Source: Haloechinothrix sp033042135 (lineage in GTDB: Bacteria; Actinomycetota; Actinomycetes; Mycobacteriales; Pseudonocardiaceae). From it: 64,000 nt of DNA. The translations under genes were made by a program, and so were the position numbers. Within the stretch, counting starts at the first letter, position 1, and every line of letters starts with the position of its first letter. The notes under the pieces were generated by a model. That model searched no databases and had not been told where the DNA came from. It worked only from the letters and a program-made list of their open reading frames with translations. Shown piece by piece: positions 1-9,097 of this stretch. The stretch covers positions 62,001-126,000 of the forward strand of contig NZ_WBXM01000005.1 in assembly GCF_033042135.1 (NCBI RefSeq), read 5' to 3'.

Positions 1-1
1 G

Positions 2-1192
2 CACGCACTGCTGGAGCGCGTGGGCTCGCTGGGCGTGCATTCCATCGACGAACTGGTCGCCTTCCAAGCCCGGGTGAGTCCGCAGCAGCGCCGCAAGCGC
101 TCGTTGGCCGCACACCTGCCCGCAGCGCCCGGCGTGTACCTGTTCCGCGGCCCGAACGACGAGGTGCTCTATATCGGTACCGCGAGCAACCTACGTAACC
201 GGGTGCAGCAGTACTTCACCGGCTCCGAGACCCGCAGCCGCATGCGCGAGATGGTCACGCTGGCCACCTCGGTGGCGCATGTCGAGTGCGCCACCGCCCT
301 CGAAGCCGAGGTAAGGGAGCAACGCCTGCTCGCGGCGCACCGGCCCAGCTACAACCGGCGCGCTAAGAATCCGCACCGCTCCTGGTGGATCGCGCTGACC
401 TCGGAGTCCTTCCCCCGGCTCTCGGTGGTGCGCCGCGAGCGGCCCGGCGCGTTGGGGCCGTTCGGCAGCAGGCGATCGGCTGCGCGGACCGCCGCGACGC
501 TCACCGCCGCGGTGGGGTTGCGCTCCTGTACCCAGCGGATCGCCGTCCGCTCTCCGGACGGCAGCCCGTGCGCGGAGTTCGACCTCGGGCGGTGCGGCGC
601 CCCCTGCGCTGGCAAGCAGGACGCGGCGGACTACGCGCCTGCCGCCCGCGCCATCACCGAGCTGGTCACCGGCTCCGGCGCGGAGCCGCTACGGGCCACC
701 GAGCGCGAGATCGCCCGCCTGTCGGCCGCGCACCATTTCGAACGAGCCGCGCAGCTCCGCGACGAACTGGCCGCACTGGTCCGTGCGGTGGATCGCGCGC
801 ACCGCATGTCCGCGCTCGCCCGGATCACCGAGATGGTCGCCGCCGCACCCGACGGTGCGGGCGGGTGGGAGTTCGCGGTCATCCGCTACGGAAGGCTCGC
901 TGCGGCGGGCACCGCGCGGCGTGGCACCGCGCCGATGCCGATCGTGGAGGCGCTGACCGCGGCGGCGGAGACGGTCCTGCCCGGCGACGGCCCGCTGCGC
1001 GGCGCCGCTCCCGACGAGGTAGCGGCCCTGTTGCGTTGGTTGGACCGCCCGGGAACGCGCCTGGTCCGTGCCACCGAAGGCTGGGCCGAACCCGCGGTCG
1101 CTGCCGGCCCGTGGCGCGAGTGGCTGGAGCTGGCAGCCGAGGCGTCCACACTCGAACGAACACCCCGCACGATGGAAGGCGCGGACCGCTGA
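2..1192 (+). CDS. DEDDh exonuclease / UvrC-like GIY-YIG nuclease fusion, C-terminal part
   Basis: This gene is cut by the left window edge: the frame is open to base 2, and the first GTG inside it (20) is probably not the true start. The visible part has a GIY-YIG domain (GVYLF near residues 38-42, YIGTASNLRNRV just after). A cysteine-bearing segment follows (CTQRI ... DLGRCGAPCAGKQ), and then a helical UVR-like motif (HHFERAAQLRDELAAL) that in UvrC-type proteins contacts UvrB. In mycobacteria the full-length relative (Rv2191) also has an N-terminal DnaQ-like 3'-5' exonuclease, which here would lie outside the window. The role is inferred to be DNA repair. It is convergent with qcrB, 37 bp away. 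Confidence 0.85.
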   Translation, partial: HALLERVGSLGVHSIDELVAFQARVSPQQRRKRSLAAHLPAAPGVYLFRGPNDEVLYIGTASNLRNRVQQYFTGSETRSRMREMVTLATSVAHVECATALEAEVREQRLLAAHRPSYNRRAKNPHRSWWIALTSESFPRLSVVRRERPGALGPFGSRRSAARTAATLTAAVGLRSCTQRIAVRSPDGSPCAEFDLGRCGAPCAGKQDAADYAPAARAITELVTGSGAEPLRATEREIARLSAAHHFERAAQLRDELAALVRAVDRAHRMSALARITEMVAAAPDGAGGWEFAVIRYGRLAAAGTARRGTAPMPIVEALTAAAETVLPGDGPLRGAAPDEVAALLRWLDRPGTRLVRATEGWAEPAVAAGPWREWLELAAEASTLERTPRTMEGADR

Positions 1193-1229
1193 GTCACCAG
1201 CGGCCCGCGCCCCTCTTGCTTCAGCTGGT

Positions 1230-2906
1230 TCAGCTGGACTGCTCGCCGGAGCCGGTCGTGGCGTCGGTGGCCTCCGCGGACTCGACCCCCGCGGTCACCT
1301 CGCCGTTGCCGTGACCGTCATGCACGGCCCGTGCCCGCTCCAGTGCCTGGGTCTCCTCGGCGGGATCGGGGGTCAGCACGCCGGGGATCGGCTTACCAGC
1401 CGTACCGAGCTCGTTCATCTTCTTCGGCACCGGCGCACCCTGATACTCCAACGGGATCGCGTGGCCGTGCTCGTCCACCCCGCCGAGCGGCTGGTGCACC
1501 TCGATGAACTCACCATGCGGCAGCCGCTTGATGATGCCCGTCTCGATACCGTGCTCCAGCACCTCCCTGTCCGAATGCTGCAAGCCGAGGCAGATCCGGT
1601 AGGTGATCAGGAAGGCCAGCGGCGGCAGGATCAGGATGCCGATCCGGCCCGCCCACACCATCGCGTTCAGGGAGATGAAGAACTTGTCGGCGATGACGTC
1701 GTTGCCGGTGGAGACCAGCGCCACCATGAAGTAGGTGATCGCCATGGCACCCAGCGCGGTCCGCACTGGTACATCCCTCGGCCGCTGCAGCAGGTTGTGG
1801 TTGGCGTGGTCCTTGGTGAACTTGCGCTCGATCCATGGATAGAACAGCGCAACCGCAATCAGCAACGGCAGGCCGGTAATGAACGGCAAGAAGGTCGCTG
1901 ACAGCGTATACGGCCCGAAGTAGCCTTCCCAGGCAGGCCACAGTCGTAGCAACCCGTCCGTCCACGCGATGTACCAGTCGGGCACCGTCGCAGCGGAGAT
2001 CTGTGAGGCGTTGTACGGGCCGAGGTTCCAGATGCCGTTGATCTGGAAGAGGCCGGACATCATCGCAGTGACACCGGTGACGATGGCGAAGAAAGCCCCG
2101 CCCTTGAGGGCGAACGTCGGCATGATCCGCACGCCGACCACGTTGTTCTCCTTGCGCCGCACCCCGGGGAACTGGGTGTGCTTCTGGTACCAGACCAGGG
2201 CCAGGTGAATGGCTATCAGTATCGCCAGTATCGCCGGTAGTACGAATATATGGAGCGTGTACAGCCGCGGGATGATCTCCGTTCCCGGATAGTCCCCGCC
2301 GAACATCAACCAGTGCGTCCACGTGCCGATCACCGGGAACGAGAGCAACAGGCCCGACATGATCCGCAGGCCGGCGCCGGAGAGCACGTCATCCGGCAGC
2401 GAGTAGCCGGTGAAGCCTTCCATGATCGCCACGCCGAGGATCAGCACACCGATCACCCAGTTACCCTCACGTGGCTTGCGGAAGGCTCCGGTGAAGAAAA
2501 CCCGGAACATGTGCGCCACGATCGCGGCGATGAACAGGTGCGCCGACCAGTGGTGCACCTGCCGTGCGAACAGTCCGCCCCGAACCTCGAAGGACAGCTC
2601 CAGCGCTGTCTCGTAGGCCCGCGACATCTCCAGACCACGCAGGTTGGTGAAAACCCCCTGGTAGGTCACTTCCTCCATCGAGGGGTCGAAGAACAGCGCG
2701 AGGTACGTGCCGGACAGCAACACGATGATGAAGCTGTAGAGCGCGATCTCGCCGAGGAGGAACGACCAGTGCGTGGGGAATACCTTGTTCATCTGGCGGC
2801 GCATCCCGCCGGAGAGGTGGTACCGCTCGTCCATCGCTCTACCGGTGGCGGCGGCGGCCTTCTCCGCCGGATGCGGCCCCTTGGTCGGTGTGGTCAGCTC
2901 GCTCAT
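1230..2906 (-). CDS. qcrB: Cytochrome bc1 (bcc) complex cytochrome b subunit
   Basis: This is the membrane cytochrome b of the menaquinol:cytochrome c reductase, 558 residues and longer than mitochondrial cytochrome b because of a C-terminal cytoplasmic tail. Haem-ligand histidines sit in the helix HHWSAHLFIAAIVAHMFR (about residues 118-135) and in a second helix with YTLHIFVLPAILAILIAIH. The quinol-oxidation loop reads PDWY, the usual actinobacterial form of PEWY. The ATG at 2906 overlaps the qcrA stop by four bases, so the two are translationally coupled; the frame stays open further upstream, but that part lies inside qcrA. It is the last gene of ctaE-qcrC-qcrA-qcrB and forms a supercomplex with the aa3 oxidase encoded nearby. 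Confidence 0.97.
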   Translation of the reverse strand: MSELTTPTKGPHPAEKAAAATGRAMDERYHLSGGMRRQMNKVFPTHWSFLLGEIALYSFIIVLLSGTYLALFFDPSMEEVTYQGVFTNLRGLEMSRAYETALELSFEVRGGLFARQVHHWSAHLFIAAIVAHMFRVFFTGAFRKPREGNWVIGVLILGVAIMEGFTGYSLPDDVLSGAGLRIMSGLLLSFPVIGTWTHWLMFGGDYPGTEIIPRLYTLHIFVLPAILAILIAIHLALVWYQKHTQFPGVRRKENNVVGVRIMPTFALKGGAFFAIVTGVTAMMSGLFQINGIWNLGPYNASQISAATVPDWYIAWTDGLLRLWPAWEGYFGPYTLSATFLPFITGLPLLIAVALFYPWIERKFTKDHANHNLLQRPRDVPVRTALGAMAITYFMVALVSTGNDVIADKFFISLNAMVWAGRIGILILPPLAFLITYRICLGLQHSDREVLEHGIETGIIKRLPHGEFIEVHQPLGGVDEHGHAIPLEYQGAPVPKKMNELGTAGKPIPGVLTPDPAEETQALERARAVHDGHGNGEVTAGVESAEATDATTGSGEQSS

Positions 2907-4078
2907 GACTCGCGCTCCCAGTAAGCAGGACCGACTGGCTCGGGGAAGTCTCCCGTCGCGATGAAGTAGCCAGTTTCCGGGTCCACGGTGATCGGCAGTT
3001 GCGCCAGTGCCCGCGCGGCAGGCCCGAAGATCGGCCGTGCGTAGGCCAGCACGTCGAACTGCGACTGGTGGCATGGACACAGGAACCGGTTCGTACGCTG
3101 CTCGTACAGCGACGTCGGGCATCCGAGGTGGCTGCAGATCTTCGTGTAGGCGTAGAAGTCGCCGTAGTGGAAGTCCTCCTGCCCCTCACGCTTGATTACC
3201 TGCGCTGAGTCCTCCGGACGCAGCCTGACCAGCATGACGGGGGCGTCACCTGCCTTGATCGCGTGCACCAGCTCGTGGTGATCGCCGCGTTCCTCCTCGC
3301 GGAACGGGTAGACCGTCTCCATCGATCCCGGCACCAGGTCCTCAGGGCGGACCAGCGAGATCTCGTTGAAGTTCCCCGTGTGCCTGCGCAGGAACACCTT
3401 CTCGCCGGGATACCGGTGTTGCCACCGGGTATTGGCCAGCGAGTGCTCGCTCTCCGGATCCGCCCACGGGTTCTTGACCAGTCCGCCGAGGGCGTACACC
3501 CCGAAGGCCAACCCGAAGGTTCCCGCGCCGAAGCCCGCCGTGCGCTTGATCAGCTTGCGCCTGCCGATGGTGCTGCGGCTTCCCGCGTCGGCAAGGTGGG
3601 CAGCCACGGTCTGCCGGTCCAGCTCCTCGGATGGGCCGTCATGACGCTGCTGGACGGCGACCTCGTGCGGGATGAAGCGCTTGGTGTAGAGGATGATGCC
3701 CACACCGACGGCCAGGATCGACAGGCCAAGCGTGGTACCGATCAGCGGCGTGTACAGGCTGTACAGGAAGTGTGCCCGCTCGTTACCCGGGCTCGGCGGC
3801 TCGTAGGTCCACGGCCACCAGATGAAGATCCCGATGAACGCCAGCGCCGACAGCCCTGCCAGGCCGAACCACGCGGCGACCAGGCGTTCCGAACGCTTCT
3901 CCGCACGCGTTCCCTTCACCGGCCACGGGTCGTGGTACTCGACGATCTCCACGTCGTCGAGCCTGCCGCCGAGCTTGACGAGATCCTCGCGACTCATCTC
4001 CGACAGCTCGGCCTCGCTGGGCAGCCGCTGCTCGCCCGCGCCGTGCTCCTCTTCGTTTCTCGGGTGCTCGCTGGTCAC
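2903..4078 (-). CDS. qcrA: Rieske iron-sulfur subunit of the bcc complex
   Basis: This subunit moves electrons from menaquinol to the dihaem cytochrome c. The C-terminal Rieske fold has both cluster motifs, CSHLGC and CPCHQS, which supply two Cys and two His ligands plus the disulfide pair. The N-terminal half carries three hydrophobic helices, the actinobacterial arrangement, instead of a single anchor. I chose the GTG at 4078 because it overlaps the qcrC stop (GTGA), like the other junctions in this operon; an ATG six codons upstream (4096) is the alternative. The product is about 391 residues. Confidence 0.95.
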   Translation of the reverse strand: MTSEHPRNEEEHGAGEQRLPSEAELSEMSREDLVKLGGRLDDVEIVEYHDPWPVKGTRAEKRSERLVAAWFGLAGLSALAFIGIFIWWPWTYEPPSPGNERAHFLYSLYTPLIGTTLGLSILAVGVGIILYTKRFIPHEVAVQQRHDGPSEELDRQTVAAHLADAGSRSTIGRRKLIKRTAGFGAGTFGLAFGVYALGGLVKNPWADPESEHSLANTRWQHRYPGEKVFLRRHTGNFNEISLVRPEDLVPGSMETVYPFREEERGDHHELVHAIKAGDAPVMLVRLRPEDSAQVIKREGQEDFHYGDFYAYTKICSHLGCPTSLYEQRTNRFLCPCHQSQFDVLAYARPIFGPAARALAQLPITVDPETGYFIATGDFPEPVGPAYWERES

Positions 4079-4902
4079 CGCCTCGCTCCGATCCACATGG
4101 TGATAGCAACCAGTCCACCGATCCCGACGATCCAGGCAATCAGGCCTTCCGGCATCGGGCCGTACCCGCCGAGCGGGTTACCGCCGGGGCTGTTGTTGCC
4201 GTCGGTGACCGACTGGACGTACGCGACGATGTCCTTCTTCTCCTCCGGCGTGAGCTGCCGGTCGGAGAACTTCGGCATATTCTGCGGCCCGCTGGCCATC
4301 GCCGAGTAGATGGTCTCCTCATCGAGCCCGTCGAGCTGCGGGCCGTACTTGCCCGACGACATACCGCCGCCACGGCCGGTGAAGTGGTGGCATGACGTGC
4401 AGTTCGTCCGGAACAGTTCCCCGCCGCGTGCGGGGTCGTCGCCCTGCAGGTCCGTGCCGCTCTCCTCGGGCATCTCCGGGCCGCCGCCGTGCTCGTGCAC
4501 GTACGCGCTGACGGCCTCGACCTCGTCCGGGTCGAGTTGCGGCGGCTTCTCCGGCGCCTGCGCCTCCTGACGCACCATCGGCATGCGCCCAGTCGATGTC
4601 TGGAAGTACACCGAGGCCTCGCCGATGCCGATCAGACTCGGCCCCCTGTCCTCGACGCCCTCCAGGTTCGCGCCGTGGCAGGTGATGCACGTGTTGTTGT
4701 AGATCTGCTCGCCTTCCTGCAGCAGTGCCGGGTCGGCCTCGGCCTGCGCCTCCTGCGGCTGGGGAGCGAACACGGCGTACATCGCACCCGCGGTCACAAG
4801 CGCAAGGCCGAGCGCCAGGGTGCCCGCGAGGCGGCGCTGGAACTTGCCCCGCGCGCGCAGTGGGCGCCTGCGCTTGCTCGCTGGGTCGGAACTGGTGGTC
4901 AT
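4075..4902 (-). CDS. qcrC: Dihaem cytochrome c subunit of the bcc complex
   Basis: This is a 275-residue membrane-anchored cytochrome c with two covalent haem motifs, CITCH and CTSCH, each in its own c-type domain. A positively charged N-terminus and hydrophobic helix (about residues 25-47) act as a signal anchor, and a second helix near the C-terminus (GLIAWIVGIGGLVAITMWIG) ends in RR. Actinobacteria generally lack a soluble cytochrome c, so this subunit passes electrons directly to the CuA site of CtaC. The gene lies 76 bp downstream of ctaE on the same strand and overlaps qcrA. Confidence 0.96.
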   Translation of the reverse strand: MTTSSDPASKRRRPLRARGKFQRRLAGTLALGLALVTAGAMYAVFAPQPQEAQAEADPALLQEGEQIYNNTCITCHGANLEGVEDRGPSLIGIGEASVYFQTSTGRMPMVRQEAQAPEKPPQLDPDEVEAVSAYVHEHGGGPEMPEESGTDLQGDDPARGGELFRTNCTSCHHFTGRGGGMSSGKYGPQLDGLDEETIYSAMASGPQNMPKFSDRQLTPEEKKDIVAYVQSVTDGNNSPGGNPLGGYGPMPEGLIAWIVGIGGLVAITMWIGARR

Positions 4903-4978
4903 GTCTGCGGCAACCTTACTGTTCAGTTCGGGCTGTCAAGCTGTGGTCGCTGTCGTGCTGCGCTCGCCGCGCGGCACG

Positions 4979-5608
4979 TCACGGCACAAAGTAGATCACC
5001 GTGAAGAGGCCGATCCACACGACGTCGACGAAGTGCCAGTAGTAGGACACCACGATCGCCGAGGTCGCCTGCTGCGGTGTGAACTTCGCCAGGTGTGTCC
5101 TGATCAACAGGTAGACGAACGCGGCGAGCCCGCCGATCACGTGCAGCAGGTGGAAGCCGGTGGTCATGTAGAACACCGTGCCGAACGGATCGGAGGAGAT
5201 CGTCACCTGCTGCGCAGCCTTGTTGATGTACTCCCAGATGGCTCCGGCCACGAAGATCGAGCCCATCACGAAGGTGAGCAGGTACCAGCGACGCAGCCCG
5301 AAGACGTCCCCCCGCTCGGCCGCGAACACCCCTAGCTGGCAGGTGAACGAGGACGCCACGAGGATGATCGTGAACGGGAGGGCGTGTCCGAGGTCCAGGT
5401 AGATTTGCTCACCCGTATCCGGGTGGATCGGCGGCCAGACACCGGTCTGGTTCTGGGCCTTCACGGTGAAGAACATCGCGAAGAGCCCAGCGAAGAACAT
5501 CAACTCGCTGGCGAGCCAGACGATCGTGCCGACGCTGACCATGTTGGGCCGGTTCAGCGAGTGCACGCGATGGCTCATCGTGGGCGCTGCCGTACTCACG
5601 CCTGGCAT
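4979..5608 (-). CDS. ctaE: Cytochrome c oxidase subunit III
   Basis: This is subunit III of the aa3 oxidase, 209 residues with five or more membrane helices. It keeps the conserved acidic helix WLASELMFFAGLFAMFF and the C-terminal YYWHFVDVVWIGLF motif of the family. The frame extends 30 codons further upstream, but the ATG at 5608 is preceded by AGGGAGGA at good spacing and matches the usual protein start. It is the first gene of ctaE-qcrCAB, as in other actinobacteria. The 238 bp upstream separate it from a divergent receiver-like gene and must hold both promoters; no clear -35/-10 pair was recognised. Confidence 0.95.
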   Translation of the reverse strand: MPGVSTAAPTMSHRVHSLNRPNMVSVGTIVWLASELMFFAGLFAMFFTVKAQNQTGVWPPIHPDTGEQIYLDLGHALPFTIILVASSFTCQLGVFAAERGDVFGLRRWYLLTFVMGSIFVAGAIWEYINKAAQQVTISSDPFGTVFYMTTGFHLLHVIGGLAAFVYLLIRTHLAKFTPQQATSAIVVSYYWHFVDVVWIGLFTVIYFVP

Positions 5609-5846
5609 TATGTCCTCCCTTGACCCCGGACTTACCGTCGGGTCCACCTCTTGCCGCGATCGGCCTGCCTCACCGCAGGCTACGAAGTCGATCATCACCC
5701 GGCGCCGGTGCCGGCACCGCCCCTGGGGTGTGCACAGCGCGGCTCCGGCTACGATCGCCGTACCAGCAGTGCCAGTCGGCAGCTGGTCGGCAGCCGACAG
5801 GCGGCTCGCCGGTAGCTAGCCGGATCCAACCTCGAAGGCGGTTGTT

Positions 5847-6277
5847 ATGAGGAGTGAACCGCACACCATCCTGGTCTACAGTCACCGGGATGATGTACGT
5901 GAGTCGATCATCACAGCGATCGGCCGCCGCCCAGCCGCGGACATCGGACGCGTGAGCTACATCGAAGCAGCTCGGGTGGCCGACGTGATCGCCCAGGTCG
6001 ACGCGGGCACCGTGGACCTGGCCGTGCTGGACGGGGAGGCGCAGCCGACCGGCGGGATGGGGCTGGCGCGGCAGCTCAGGGACGAGGTGGCCGAATGCCC
6101 ACCGATCCTGGTGACGGCCCGCAGGCGCGACGATCGCTGGCTGGCCACCTGGTCGCGTGCCGATGCCGTACTGGTGCACCCGCTGGATCCGATCGCGACC
6201 GCCGACACCGTTGCCGAGCTGCTCCGCGGCAGGAACCTGCCCGCGCCGACCGAGCTGCGGGGGCAGGGAGCAGCGCA

Positions 6278-6281
<4 letters not shown>
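5847..6281 (+). CDS. Receiver-like (pseudo-response-regulator) protein
   Basis: This 144-residue protein looks like a stand-alone CheY-type receiver domain with no output domain. It keeps the acidic pair (D15, D16), a candidate phospho-acceptor Asp in VLDGE (D62) and the Thr at the end of strand 4 (T90). The invariant Lys of strand 5 (normally KP) reads HP at residue 111, so normal phospho-signalling is doubtful. Its TGA overlaps the trpD GTG by three bases, which suggests co-translation with anthranilate phosphoribosyltransferase. It is divergent from ctaE. The link to tryptophan synthesis is inferred from position only. Confidence 0.75.
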
Positions 6282-7366
<1,085 letters not shown>

Positions 7367-7426
7367 CACGTCGATCTAGTAAGAGGAAACGCGGTGTCCG
7401 GTGCCGCTGCCGTCTCAGCGAGCTGA

Positions 7427-7849
7427 TCAGGTCTTCTGCGGCGGGCGTGAGTGGTACTCGAAGACGAGCCCGCCCACCGTAATCAGGATCATTCCGGTAG
7501 CGACGATCACCATCCACCACTGCCCGATCGCCAGCGCGATCCCCGCCAACGCCGCACCAGCGGCGATACCGAGCGGCCAGTAACTTCCCGGGCTGAAGAA
7601 TCCGAGATCGCCCGCACCCTCGTGGATCTCCGCATCGTCGCGGTCCTCCGGCCGGTGCGTGATCCGGCGCTCCACGAAGCGGAAGTAGCTGCCGATCATC
7701 AGCGACAGCCCGGCGGTGAGGATCAACGCGATCGTGCCGATCGGCTCGATCCCGTACGGCATCCACAGGTGGGTGCCCACACCGTAGATCACCGCCACGA
7801 CCACGGCGAACACTGTGACGATGTCGAATATCCGGGCTTCGACCTTCAT
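7427..7849 (-). CDS. ctaF: Cytochrome c oxidase subunit IV, actinobacterial type
   Basis: This is a 140-residue integral membrane protein with four hydrophobic segments in two pairs separated by a charged loop (RRITHRPEDRDDAEI). It matches the actinobacterial subunit IV of the aa3 oxidase, unrelated to mitochondrial subunit IV. The gene lies 78 bp downstream of ctaC on the same strand, the conserved ctaC-ctaF pair. The start ATG is preceded by a weak AGGGCC-type site. Length and surroundings support the call more than any catalytic motif. Confidence 0.93.
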   Translation of the reverse strand: MKVEARIFDIVTVFAVVVAVIYGVGTHLWMPYGIEPIGTIALILTAGLSLMIGSYFRFVERRITHRPEDRDDAEIHEGAGDLGFFSPGSYWPLGIAAGAALAGIALAIGQWWMVIVATGMILITVGGLVFEYHSRPPQKT

Positions 7850-7927
7850 GGAAAGGCCCTCACTCCTTGCGCTTTATGACGACAGTCTGCAGGGTAGACG
7901 GTCCCGAACCGCGCCATGACCGGCGGT

Positions 7928-8851
7928 TCAGCCGGACGGCTCGCGGGCGGTGCGATCCGGGTCGAACGGCGTGGTCGTCTCGGCCCGCGGCGGCAAGCCC
8001 ATCTCGTCCAGCGCCTCCGGGGTGGTGTACGGCTCACCGGTCTGCTCGTTGATCTGCGACTTCAGGCCGAGGTACTCGTCGTACTGCTCCGGGGAGACCG
8101 CGCGCACCTCGAAGTTCATCATCGAGTGGTAGGTGCCGCAGAGCTCGGCACACCGGCCGACGAACGAGCCTTCCCGTTCGATGGTGTTCTGGAAGGTGTT
8201 GTCCTGGTTGTTGCGCTCGGGCTCGGGGAACACGTCGCGCTTGAACAGGAACTCCGGCACCCAGAACGAGTGGATCACGTCCGTGGAGCGCACCTCGTAC
8301 TCGATCGTGCGGTCGGTCGGCAACACGAGGATCGGGATCTCGTCGGTACTGCCGACGGTGCTGACCGGGTTTCCGTCCGGGGTTTCGGCGTTGTGATGGC
8401 GGAACTCCCAGTTCCACTGGAAGCCGATCGCCTCGACGGACACGTCGGGGTCGTCCTCCTCCTCGAGCACCGAGAACTCGGTGGTGACCGTGAAGAAGAA
8501 CAGCACGCACACCATCACGACCGGGATGACCACGCAGAAGAGCTCCAGCGGCACGTTGTACTGGAACTGCCGGGGGAGCTCGTCGGAGTCACCCTTCTTC
8601 TTCCGGTGGAAGGCAACCGACCAGAGGATCAGACCCCACACGATCACGCCGACGACCAGGGCGGCCACCGTCGCGCCGGTCCAGAGATGACGCATCTCCT
8701 CGGCCTGCGGGGTGATGCCTTCCGGCCATCCGAATCGCAGAACCTCCTCGGCCGAGCAACCCGTCACCGTGAGTGCCACCGCGCCGGCAAGCGCGGTGGC
8801 CTTGCCGACCCTGGACAATCGCGTTGCCGGGTTGCGCTCCTTCAGAGTCAC
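7928..8851 (-). CDS. ctaC: Cytochrome c oxidase subunit II (CuA subunit)
   Basis: This is subunit II of the aa3 oxidase, 307 residues. It is probably a lipoprotein: LTVTGC near residue 25 is a lipobox. Two membrane helices follow, and then the periplasmic cupredoxin domain with the CuA motif CAELCGTYHSMM and the upstream ligand region DVIHSFWVPEF. The start is the GTG at 8851, preceded by GAGGAG at good spacing; the frame extends about 184 codons further upstream without family similarity. It is followed by ctaF and is divergent from the asparagine-synthetase-like gene. Confidence 0.96.
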   Translation of the reverse strand: MTLKERNPATRLSRVGKATALAGAVALTVTGCSAEEVLRFGWPEGITPQAEEMRHLWTGATVAALVVGVIVWGLILWSVAFHRKKKGDSDELPRQFQYNVPLELFCVVIPVVMVCVLFFFTVTTEFSVLEEEDDPDVSVEAIGFQWNWEFRHHNAETPDGNPVSTVGSTDEIPILVLPTDRTIEYEVRSTDVIHSFWVPEFLFKRDVFPEPERNNQDNTFQNTIEREGSFVGRCAELCGTYHSMMNFEVRAVSPEQYDEYLGLKSQINEQTGEPYTTPEALDEMGLPPRAETTTPFDPDRTAREPSG

Positions 8852-9097
8852 TGCGCCACGCCTCCTCAGCAATGTATGTCGAACGCTGGAGCGGAGCCTA
8901 GCCGAAACTCCACCGGATTCTGCGCGCGGGGGAGCGTGCTCGGCGGACCCGGACTGCCGGTGCCCTGGCCCCACCGGTGATCGTCGGCCTCGGCGCGCGC
9001 GGCATACTGGGATGCCACCGGCCAGGCGGTTCCGGGCCTGGTGAGCGACCAGGACGTACGTGATGGTGCGTGACGGCGACGGATTGCGAGGATCGGC